Origin: Desulforapulum sp034007745
GTDB lineage: Bacteria; Desulfobacterota; Desulfobacteria; Desulfobacterales; Desulfobacteraceae
NCBI GenBank assembly: GCA_034007745.1
Contig: JAVEQI010000005.1
Location: 1 to 64,000 of the forward strand
DNA length: 64,000 nucleotides
Reading direction: 5' to 3'
The notes below the pieces were generated by a model. The model saw only the letters and a program-made list of their open reading frames with translations, was not told where the DNA came from and searched no databases. Numbering within the stretch: the first letter of the stretch is position 1; every line of letters starts with the position of its first letter. Below, piece by piece: positions 17,391-25,029 of the stretch. A program made the translations under genes and the position numbers.

Positions 17391-19040
17391 TCATTTTTCT
17401 TTGCCCAAAAGCTCTGGGGCCGTTATTTTTTTCCCGGCAGACATATCAATTCTTGGAAACAGAACAGGAGTCTTTTCAACCAGGGTCCCTGCCTTTACCC
17501 CGTGCCAGGGTAATATTTCCGCCATGGTATAATATTCTTGCCGACCCTGTGAGTCATAATTCAAATTAGAACTGTCTGGATGAGATCCGGGCTTTATGTT
17601 GAGTACTGTCAGCATCTTATCCGAAGTTTCGGGCATGATGGGGTAGATAAGACAGGATACCGTTCTCAAGCCTTGGACTAGGTTATACATTACAGTTGCA
17701 AGCGCAGGTTTTTTTTCAGGATCCTTTGCAAGGGCCCATGGGGCCTGGGTGTCGATGTACCGATTCATACTGCTTACAAATTCCCACACACTGGTTAATG
17801 CCCGGTGGAACTCGGTTGCCTCCATGTGAACGGCAAATTTTTCCACACACTCCCTGGCCGACTGCTCAAGGGAGAGCTCCCTGTCAAGCTCCATGTCAAC
17901 ACCTGGGGTCCTGCCCTCAAAATAGCGGTGAACCATGGAGATCACCCGGGAGAAAAGGTTGCCAAGATCGTTTGCAAGATCCGAATTGATCCTTTGCACC
18001 ATGGTGTCTTCGGTGAAGTTGGAGTCAAGCCCGAATACCATCTCCCGCATGAGGAAATATCGAAAGGTATCCACCCCATAGTTTTCGATGATCTCAACGG
18101 GATCCGTCACATTGCCGATGCTCTTTGACATTTTGGAACCGCCCACGTTCCAGAAACCGTGGACATTGAGGCTGTGATAGGGCTCTATTCCAGCTGCCTT
18201 GAGCATGCAGGGCCAGTAAATGCCGTGGGGCTTGATGATGTCCTTTGCAACAAAATGCCGGGTGTTGGGCCAGAACCTGTTGAACAAATCTCCGTCGGGA
18301 TATCCCAGGGCCGAGATATAGTTGGTAAGGGCGTCAAACCAGACATAGGTAACATATTCCTGGTCAAAGGGGAGGGTGATTCCCCAGGTAAGCCTGGTCT
18401 TTGGTCTTGAGATGCAAAGATCCTCCAGGGGTTCTTTAAGAAACGAAAGCACCTCGTTTCGATACCTTTCCGGCCGGATGAAATCCGGATTGCTTTTGAT
18501 ATGGTCAATGAGCCATTCCTGGTATTTGCCCATGGCAAAAAAGTAGTTGGACTCCCTGATCTTTTTTGGAACGGTCCCATGGTCCGGGCACCGCCCATCC
18601 ACAAGTTCACGTTCCTGGTAAAAACGCTCACACCCAAAGCAGTAGATGCCCTCATATTCGCTGAAATAAATATCGCCTGACTCGTAGATTTTGGTCAGAA
18701 GGTTTTCCACCACCCTGATATGATTAGGGTCTGTTGTTCGGATAAAGCTGTCGTTGCTGATATTGAGTCTCGGCCACAGGTCTTTGAACAGAGCGCTTAT
18801 CCTGTCTACATAGGTCCTGGGTGATGTCTCTTCCCTGGTCGCAGCTTCTACTATCTTGTCACCGTGCTCGTCTGTTCCGGTCAAAAAATAGGTCGGACCC
18901 TGACACATCCTGTTGTAGCGGGCAGCAACATCCGTTGCGATAGTGGTATAGGCGTGCCCCAGGTGGGGTTTGGCATTTACATAGTAAATGGGTGTTGTGA
19001 AAAAACAGGGGGCCCCTGTGGCTGAATCATTTATCTTCAT
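17391..19040 (-). CDS. metG: Methionyl-tRNA synthetase
   Basis: A 549-residue class I synthetase. The HIGH-type motif is HLGH (26-29), the zinc knuckle CFGCERFYQE ... CPDHG, and the KMSKS motif is exact (GGSKMSKSIGN). The C-terminal dimerisation/tRNA-binding EMAP domain of longer MetRS is absent, so this is the short monomeric form. Its start overlaps the 3' end of the PSP1/RicT-like gene by 14 nt, indicating translational coupling. The synteny holB - PSP1 gene - metG is shared with many bacteria, including Firmicutes (established gene order). Confidence 0.96.
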   Translation of the reverse strand: MKINDSATGAPCFFTTPIYYVNAKPHLGHAYTTIATDVAARYNRMCQGPTYFLTGTDEHGDKIVEAATREETSPRTYVDRISALFKDLWPRLNISNDSFIRTTDPNHIRVVENLLTKIYESGDIYFSEYEGIYCFGCERFYQERELVDGRCPDHGTVPKKIRESNYFFAMGKYQEWLIDHIKSNPDFIRPERYRNEVLSFLKEPLEDLCISRPKTRLTWGITLPFDQEYVTYVWFDALTNYISALGYPDGDLFNRFWPNTRHFVAKDIIKPHGIYWPCMLKAAGIEPYHSLNVHGFWNVGGSKMSKSIGNVTDPVEIIENYGVDTFRYFLMREMVFGLDSNFTEDTMVQRINSDLANDLGNLFSRVISMVHRYFEGRTPGVDMELDRELSLEQSARECVEKFAVHMEATEFHRALTSVWEFVSSMNRYIDTQAPWALAKDPEKKPALATVMYNLVQGLRTVSCLIYPIMPETSDKMLTVLNIKPGSHPDSSNLNYDSQGRQEYYTMAEILPWHGVKAGTLVEKTPVLFPRIDMSAGKKITAPELLGKEK

Positions 19041-19848
19041 TGATCAACTCATTTCCTTTGCTTAGACTTTTTATGTCAGCTTCTAGTTCAGAACCATCCT
19101 CAAGGCGGAGGGTGATCGTCTGCCTTAGAACATTCTGACGAATCACCTTGCCTGGTCCCTTGGGAGTTTCAATGATTTTTCCGGGTTTTGGGAGCTCTTT
19201 CTTCAGCAGCTTATAGGTTTTATTTTCAAAGGTGAGGCAGCACATGAGACGTCCGCAAAGACCGGATATTTTGGTGGGGTTGAGGGAAAGCCCCTGTTCC
19301 TTGGCCATTTTAATAGACACAGGTTCAAAATTTTTCAAGAATGAAGAGCAGCAGATCTCCCGGCCGCACCTTCCGAGTCCCCCGCATTGTTTTGACTGGT
19401 TGCGGATGCCAACCTGACGCATCTCAATGCGGATTCGAAACTCCTTGACAAGGATCTTGACAAGTTCTCTGAAATCCACCCGGCCTTCAGCCGTATAAAA
19501 AAAGGTGAGTTTAGATGTGTCAAAGGTGCTTTCAACGCTGAACAGGTTCATCTTAAGCCCAAGCTTTGAAATACACCCCTGACAAAAGCTGAGGGCCTCC
19601 TGTTCAATCTGTTTGTTTTGTTCAAGCTTTTGAAAATCTGCCTCCGTTGCTATTCTATACACTTTTTTGAGCTGTTTTCTCTGCTTTTCAGGGTCAAAAT
19701 CCCCAGGTGGTGTTGTTACAACGCCAAACCCAAGTCCCTGTTCAGTTTCAACGATCACCCTGTCCCCTGTGTTAAGGACAAAGACACCGCAGTCAAAATC
19801 ATATATTTTACCGGCAGGTTTGAAACGGACACCTGCAATTTTTGTCAT
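19027..19848 (-). CDS. PSP1 domain protein, RicT/YaaT family
   Basis: A 273-residue PSP1 C-terminal domain protein. The family signature is visible: MRQVGIRNQSKQCGGLGRCGRE, then CCSSFL, and CGRLMCCLTFE, giving a conserved set of Cys residues. In Bacillus the homologue YaaT/RicT forms a complex with RicA and RicF, carries iron-sulfur clusters and affects RNA processing. Whether this applies in a deltaproteobacterium is unknown. The ATG at 19848 was chosen because AGGAGAAG lies just upstream. It sits between holB and metG as in Firmicutes, and overlaps metG by 14 nt. Confidence 0.85.
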   Translation of the reverse strand: MTKIAGVRFKPAGKIYDFDCGVFVLNTGDRVIVETEQGLGFGVVTTPPGDFDPEKQRKQLKKVYRIATEADFQKLEQNKQIEQEALSFCQGCISKLGLKMNLFSVESTFDTSKLTFFYTAEGRVDFRELVKILVKEFRIRIEMRQVGIRNQSKQCGGLGRCGREICCSSFLKNFEPVSIKMAKEQGLSLNPTKISGLCGRLMCCLTFENKTYKLLKKELPKPGKIIETPKGPGKVIRQNVLRQTITLRLEDGSELEADIKSLSKGNELINEDK

Positions 19849-19888
19849 GGTCTTCTCCTGGTGTGGTATGAAAGGGCTCATTACGGGA

Positions 19889-20938
19889 TCAGGTATATTG
19901 CCCAGCTGGCATGAGTGTAAACAAAAACGCCTCCAAGGTCAATCGTACGCCTGCATTGGCCTTTATTTTTTTTCGGGTCCGGCCAAGTTCATCTATCCAG
20001 CCTAGGGCCTGCCGGGTCGAAACGCAAGGGGCTGTTCTGCTTATAAGTGTTTGAAAGTCAAGATTGATTATAATTCCAGGATTGTGGTTAAACACAACTA
20101 TATCCCGTAATAGACTTTCAAGGATAGTAAGGGTTTCGTCCATGGTTTCCGAAGTCTTACTGAGACGTTCTGCGAGGGCAAGAGCTAAAGTTCCAGGTTC
20201 ATTGCCGCTGATCAGGGAGGAGGTTGCAGTGATGATCCATTCCCTTGTTTTTGGCAAATTAATTAAATCGTCACTTTTTGAAATATCTTCAGCGCCTGCA
20301 AATTTCAGGGCCTTTTCTAGGCTGCCCCTGGCAAGGGATGCAGCAATTTTTGCCATGGTTCTATCCACACGGTGGTCAATGATAAGGATCTGTTCCATCC
20401 TGTTTTGATCCATGGGCAAAAATTTTACCTGGCGGCACCGGGACAGTATAGTTGGCAAAAGAGTGTCGGTTCCTTCTGCCGTGAGAACAAAAAAGGTACG
20501 CTCGGGCGGTTCTTCAAGAATCTTTAAAAGTGCGTTTGAAGCCTCTTTGTTCATGGTGTCAGCCCCTTGAATTAAAACCATGCGAAACTTTGCCTCGTGG
20601 GGCTTTGCCTTGATCTGGCCATAAATCTCTCTGATCTGTGCAATTTTAATTGTTTCTTTTATCGAATCTACACAGATGATATCAGGATGAACCGCTGCAA
20701 GCATTTTTTTACACGACCTGCATTGGTTGCAGGCAGGCTTTTTATCGGTTTTTTCCGCCTGGCAGTTTAGACTCCTTGCAAACAAATGGGCAGTTTGAAT
20801 TTTTCCCAGGCCCTGGTTTCCGATAAATAAAAGAGCATTGGGGATTTTAAGCGTTGTCAGCAGAATTAAAAGCTCCCGGGGCAGTTCGGCTCCATCCCTT
20901 ATTGTACAGCATGACTTTGCAAGGGGATTTAATTCCAT
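19889..20938 (-). CDS. holB: DNA polymerase III delta-prime subunit
   Basis: A 349-residue clamp-loader AAA+ subunit. The Walker A region is GNQGLGKIQTAHLF (the usual GKT is GKI-Q-T here), followed by the zinc-binding CNQCRSCKKM, LIQGADTMNKEASNALLKILEEPP (sensor and DnaX/HolB signature) and LSRCRQVKF with the SRC motif. The altered Walker A fits delta-prime, which does not hydrolyse ATP. The ATG at 20938 was preferred; a GTG three codons earlier is possible. It follows the HU/IHF gene by 12 nt and precedes ricT-like, so these form one unit. Confidence 0.88.
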   Translation of the reverse strand: MELNPLAKSCCTIRDGAELPRELLILLTTLKIPNALLFIGNQGLGKIQTAHLFARSLNCQAEKTDKKPACNQCRSCKKMLAAVHPDIICVDSIKETIKIAQIREIYGQIKAKPHEAKFRMVLIQGADTMNKEASNALLKILEEPPERTFFVLTAEGTDTLLPTILSRCRQVKFLPMDQNRMEQILIIDHRVDRTMAKIAASLARGSLEKALKFAGAEDISKSDDLINLPKTREWIITATSSLISGNEPGTLALALAERLSKTSETMDETLTILESLLRDIVVFNHNPGIIINLDFQTLISRTAPCVSTRQALGWIDELGRTRKKIKANAGVRLTLEAFLFTLMPAGQYT

Positions 20939-20950
20939 AAATTCCACAGA

Positions 20951-21226
20951 TTAAATGTCAACCCGTTCTTTTAATTCTTTTCCGCATTTGAAGAACGGAA
21001 GTTTTTTGGCCGGGATGGTTACCTTGGCTCCGGTCTTGGGGTTTCTACCCGTGTAACTTTTATACTCTTTGATAAAAAAACTGCAGAAGCCCCTGATTTC
21101 TACCCGCTCTTCATTGGACAGGGCCTCAGTCAAAGAATCAAAAAAAATTTCAACCACTTTAGCGGCCTCGGTTTTTGTAAGATCAGCCCTCTGTTTAAGG
21201 ACAGAAATCAGCTCAAGTTTATTCAT
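20951..21226 (-). CDS. HU/IHF family DNA-binding protein (IHF-beta-like)
   Basis: A 91-residue histone-like protein that bends DNA. The signature RNPKTGAKVTIPAKKLPFFKCGKEL is clear, including the DNA-intercalating Pro arm (RNPKTG). Full length for the family. AGAGGAT lies 3 nt before the ATG at 21226; longer in-frame starts upstream have no site. It is in a minus-strand run lptD - NusG-like - this gene - holB, with a 126-nt gap before it that may hold its own promoter. HU versus IHF-beta cannot be fixed by eye, though the C-terminal KCGKELKERVD resembles IHF-beta. Confidence 0.92.
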   Translation of the reverse strand: MNKLELISVLKQRADLTKTEAAKVVEIFFDSLTEALSNEERVEIRGFCSFFIKEYKSYTGRNPKTGAKVTIPAKKLPFFKCGKELKERVDI

Positions 21227-21352
21227 AGATCCTCTTTCATATTTTATGGCTATTATCTGGATCAGGTATATTCGCAACCAGTGTGCGAGACCGTTTTTCC
21301 AAAAAAAACAACTCCCGGGTGAATGCAAACCCTATCTAAACAAATTTTTATA

Positions 21353-21889
21353 CTATGTCAAGGAGTTAGGCATGATATGCGGGACTGCCTCTAGATCCTG
21401 TCTATCGATTTCAACCCCTGCAAACTGGCCCAGGGTTTCTATTTTTATAATTACCCTGTCCTGGCCCTTATAGCGAAGGAACTCACCTGTAATCCCTGAA
21501 AAAGGCCCTCGAATCACCAGCATCTTCTCACCCTGCTTCAGGGTGTTGATGGAACCGCTGATCACATCAAGACCGCTTTGGGTAATGATCTTGAGAGATT
21601 CAATATGGGGTGATGGAACGGGAACAGGACCTGAAGAATATCCCAAAAGACGAACTGCCCCCATGGTCTTGAGTACGCTCAACTGTTCATGGGGATCAAG
21701 GGTTATGTTAACAAAAAGATAGCCTGGAAACAACGGGACATCTATCATCTTTCGTCTGTCCTTTCGTCCGCTTTTTTTTTTTATTTTTGGAAGAAACGCC
21801 TCTATGGATTTTTTCTGAATGTCTTTGAATACAGCGGTTTCAAAACGACTCCGTGTCAAAAGGGTGTACCATGATTTTTCCTGACTCAT
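21353..21889 (-). CDS. NusG-family transcription antitermination paralogue (RfaH/UpxY/LoaP-like)
   Basis: A 178-residue NusG-like protein: an NGN domain (WYTLLTRSRFETAVFKDIQ ... PLFPGYLFVNI) and a C-terminal KOW domain (GEKMLVIRGPFSGITGEFLRY). Housekeeping nusG normally sits beside secE and rplK; here it overlaps the end of lptD by 4 nt (ATGA), so this is a specialised paralogue. Such paralogues usually promote transcription through long surface-polysaccharide operons. A rather distant GGAG lies in the lptD 3' end. Its pairing with lptD suggests control of an outer-membrane or LPS-related transcript, possibly its own operon. Confidence 0.85.
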   Translation of the reverse strand: MSQEKSWYTLLTRSRFETAVFKDIQKKSIEAFLPKIKKKSGRKDRRKMIDVPLFPGYLFVNITLDPHEQLSVLKTMGAVRLLGYSSGPVPVPSPHIESLKIITQSGLDVISGSINTLKQGEKMLVIRGPFSGITGEFLRYKGQDRVIIKIETLGQFAGVEIDRQDLEAVPHIMPNSLT

Positions 21890-24216
21890 TTTTCGCCAAA
21901 CTCTCCAATTCCATAAAGATTTATGATGAACCCTATCGAACGGTCATCTGGTTTGTCTCGATAGGCAAGAACCAATGACCAGCATTGTTTATGATACTCA
22001 ACTCCGGTGGCGGTTTCAATCTTATCCCTATTGAAAAGATCATTTTCATGGATTAAAAATGCATTGAGCCTGGGGGTGATGGTAGCCGAAAGCCGTGCGT
22101 AAATGGTCTCAGAGGGGTCCTGTTTTACAGGTTCAAACCGTTCTCGCTTATATCGATGCATTAGTTGCAGCGAGTTTTTCTTACTGCCTTTGAGGGTAAA
22201 ACCTGTGTTGTACTGCATGAATTGGTTGTCCCTGGGTGACCAGTCCGCATCCATTTCAAGGGAAAGCCAGGTAAACGGGGAGAACTCGCCTTCAAGACTG
22301 ATGTCTGAGAAAGACTCGTTAAAGTCTTTTCTAACTTCATCCTCGTACAAGGTAAGGTCGTCAAGGTAATAGGTCTGAAACAGCTTTACCCTGGCGAATT
22401 CATGGTAAACATAATCGGAGGATGTGGTTTGAACGGTGTTTTTTTCTGGAGGGGCATCAATTTTGGCCGCCCCAGGGGGCGACTCTGTTGGGGCAGGTTT
22501 GATTTTCTTTGAGGTAAACCGGTTGGTCACGGACCAGGTTACCTGGTTTTGCCTCGCAATTCTGTCCTGGTTATTAAAAAACGGGAGATCATCCTGATTA
22601 ACATCCGGGATGTAGCTGTATTCTAGGGCCGGAATTAGATCATGCTTGATCTTTTCGCAAAACCTGTTGCCTGGTGGGGGTGTAAAGACCCGGGAAAACC
22701 GGGTGGAAACATCAAGATTTAACTTAACGAGTTCCCTGTGGCTGAACCCTTCGTTGGTGGCCTGGTTAAGGGTGTATTCGTCTGAGTACCAGGCGGTTTG
22801 CCTGAGGCCGATGGAGGGTTCAATATCTAAAAATTTGCCCGCCCGCATGGGGTAATAGATGGCTGGATAGATCTCTGACTTCTGGCCGTTGACCAGGGAG
22901 TCTGTAGTGTCTTTTCGAAAAAAGTTATTGTACCCCGCTTCAAGGTCATAATAAATGTTACTTTCATTTATCTGCTGGCGAACAGTGGTGAAGGTAAAGG
23001 ACGGCAGGGTCTGAAGTGTGGTGTCATCCTGGTTAAGGCGTCTTGCAATAACGTTGTCATACCAGTCAACGTTCATGTTCAGACTGTAGGCATCCCAGGT
23101 TCGGTTCAGGTTAAGCCGGTTGGCCCGGGTGGTGTCGTCAAAGTCGTCCAGTCCCCTGCCGAAGTTTTTAATAAAAGCCTCGTGGGAACCTGTGAAGCCT
23201 GTGTATCCATCCTTAAACTCGTGAAGATAGTCGGCGTCGCTCACTATATCGAGATCAAGCTTAGCCTGCCACCCTGTGGCAAGGGCCTGGTTGTGCTTAA
23301 GCCTGAACCAGTAACGATCGGTATTGCTCCTTTGGGGAGTTGCCGTGTAGCTGAAATCTTCGGTAGCCGAAGTTCCGTCATCAATTTTCTGATCGTCAAG
23401 ATAATCAAAGAGCACTGTTCCCCTTGATTTGTTGTCAAGAATATAACGATATTCAACCCCGAGTTTTACTCCCCTCTTTTCCATATAATCGGCATAAATG
23501 GTAGCGTCGCTGGCTCGATTGATTGCAAGAAAAAGGGGTAAATTCAGCTCAAGCCCCTTTCTATCGGAAAGTGAATATTCCGGCAGGAGCAATCCTGTCT
23601 GGCGCTTTGTCTTTGCAGGGAATCCCATAATGGGAGTGTAAAGGGTCGGAATCTTTCCTGCATAAAGGGTTGCATGTTTTGCCACCCCATAACCGCCAAC
23701 GGTCACACGAACATTTCTGGCTGTAATTTGCCAGTCAGGCCTGTCTGTGTCACACGAGGTAAGGGAAGCCTGTTCTGCAAGAAATTTGTCCCTGCCTGTT
23801 TTTTCAATTTTTTCACCCCGGATGTAAAAATTGTTCTCCTGAATAAAGATGGTGCCATCATAGATGGTTCCTATCTCAGTTGCAAGATTGATATCAAGGG
23901 CTTCGCAGGTCACGGTGTCCTCACCTGATATGAGGAGCACATGGCCCCGTGCCCTGGCATCGTTGGTGAGGCGATTAAACTCCACATGGTCAGCTTCAAG
24001 CCTGGTTGTACCTCCCTTGATAATAACATCTCCATCGGCAATATATAGCCCCTTCTCATAGTCGTGTGTTCCCCTTTCGGCTGAAATGTGCCAGTTGACA
24101 TGGGGGTCTGGCTTGTCAATGAGTGCCTGAGAAGTTGAAGGCAAAACAATCAAGAACAGGAGCAGGAACAATTGTAAAATGACAGCCTTATGTCTTGGAG
24201 ATGGAGGTTTTTCCAT
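21886..24216 (-). CDS. lptD: LPS-assembly outer membrane protein LptD
   Basis: A 776-residue exported beta-barrel that inserts LPS into the outer leaflet. It has a signal peptide (LFLLLFLIVLPSTSQA), an N-terminal OstA/LptA-like jellyroll (about 45-165: YEKGLYIADGDVIIKGGTTRLEADHV), then the LptD barrel. A Pro-rich loop (KIKPAPTESPPGAAKIDAPP, about 595) interrupts the barrel and is probably extracellular. Only one conserved Cys pair region is obvious (TSCDTD), so the disulfide pattern differs from E. coli. It is first in its minus-strand transcript and overlaps the NusG-like gene by 4 nt. It is divergent from tmk with a 111-nt gap. Confidence 0.93.
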   Translation of the reverse strand: MEKPPSPRHKAVILQLFLLLFLIVLPSTSQALIDKPDPHVNWHISAERGTHDYEKGLYIADGDVIIKGGTTRLEADHVEFNRLTNDARARGHVLLISGEDTVTCEALDINLATEIGTIYDGTIFIQENNFYIRGEKIEKTGRDKFLAEQASLTSCDTDRPDWQITARNVRVTVGGYGVAKHATLYAGKIPTLYTPIMGFPAKTKRQTGLLLPEYSLSDRKGLELNLPLFLAINRASDATIYADYMEKRGVKLGVEYRYILDNKSRGTVLFDYLDDQKIDDGTSATEDFSYTATPQRSNTDRYWFRLKHNQALATGWQAKLDLDIVSDADYLHEFKDGYTGFTGSHEAFIKNFGRGLDDFDDTTRANRLNLNRTWDAYSLNMNVDWYDNVIARRLNQDDTTLQTLPSFTFTTVRQQINESNIYYDLEAGYNNFFRKDTTDSLVNGQKSEIYPAIYYPMRAGKFLDIEPSIGLRQTAWYSDEYTLNQATNEGFSHRELVKLNLDVSTRFSRVFTPPPGNRFCEKIKHDLIPALEYSYIPDVNQDDLPFFNNQDRIARQNQVTWSVTNRFTSKKIKPAPTESPPGAAKIDAPPEKNTVQTTSSDYVYHEFARVKLFQTYYLDDLTLYEDEVRKDFNESFSDISLEGEFSPFTWLSLEMDADWSPRDNQFMQYNTGFTLKGSKKNSLQLMHRYKRERFEPVKQDPSETIYARLSATITPRLNAFLIHENDLFNRDKIETATGVEYHKQCWSLVLAYRDKPDDRSIGFIINLYGIGEFGEK

Positions 24217-24327
24217 GGTTTTTAGTCGCAGATTTTATAGTGTTGGTTCTTATTTTTGCACTTTACTAAAATTTGCTGTATAAAGCCATTTTAAGATTAA
24301 AATGTCAAGTAAAGTCAGGAGCAGCTT

Positions 24328-25023
24328 ATGTTTATCACCCTTGAAGGGATTGAAGGTTCAGGTAAGACGACTCAGTTGAAGCGGTTGGCAAGCCTGCTAT
24401 GCCAAAACGGATATCCAACCGTTGTCACAAGAGAACCTGGAGACACAGCCATTGGAAGGGCAATACGCACTATTCTCTTAAATCCCGAAAATAACGAGAT
24501 GTCCGATTTGTGTGAGCTTTTTCTTTACGGGGCAGACCGGGCCCAGCATCTTTCCGAGGTTGTTATTCCGGCCCTTTCCTCGGGTAAAACTGTTGTCTGT
24601 GACAGGTTTATCGATGCCACAACAGTCTATCAGGGGGCGGCCCGGGGAATTTCCAAAGAGCTGATCGACATTGTTCATTCCGTGGTTGCAAAGGATTTAA
24701 GGCCCGACCTCACCATTTTGTTTGACCTTGACCCTGAAACAGGCCTTGCACGAACAGAAAAAGCTTTGGCAGACGGTGCAAGATCCTTTGACGAAAGCCG
24801 GTTTGAAAGGGAGGCCCTGGAATTCCACCGGCGGGTAAGAAAGGGATACCTTGCCCTTGCCGCTGCAGAACGGGACCGCTTTCTTGTGATTGATGCAGGC
24901 AAAACCCCGGAACAAGTATTCAATGCAATAGTGTCAGGGATGAACAAACGTCTTGGTATTGATCTTGTTGAGTCCCATTCAGATCCTTATACTTTCAAGA
25001 TGCATCCCGGTAACAGAGGATAA
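24328..25023 (+). CDS. tmk: Thymidylate kinase
   Basis: A 231-residue dTMP kinase. P-loop GIEGSGKTTQ at residues 6-15, the DR(x) motif VVCDRFIDATTVYQGAARG, and the lid region RTEKALADGARSFDESRFERE. Slightly longer than the usual 210 residues because of a C-terminal tail. AGGAGCAG lies 4 nt before the ATG. It is 6 nt before the fused cysteine synthase gene, so the two are probably cotranscribed. tmk beside holB-region genes is a known arrangement, but here they are divergent. Confidence 0.95.
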   Translation: MFITLEGIEGSGKTTQLKRLASLLCQNGYPTVVTREPGDTAIGRAIRTILLNPENNEMSDLCELFLYGADRAQHLSEVVIPALSSGKTVVCDRFIDATTVYQGAARGISKELIDIVHSVVAKDLRPDLTILFDLDPETGLARTEKALADGARSFDESRFEREALEFHRRVRKGYLALAAAERDRFLVIDAGKTPEQVFNAIVSGMNKRLGIDLVESHSDPYTFKMHPGNRG

Positions 25024-25029
25024 CGAAAA

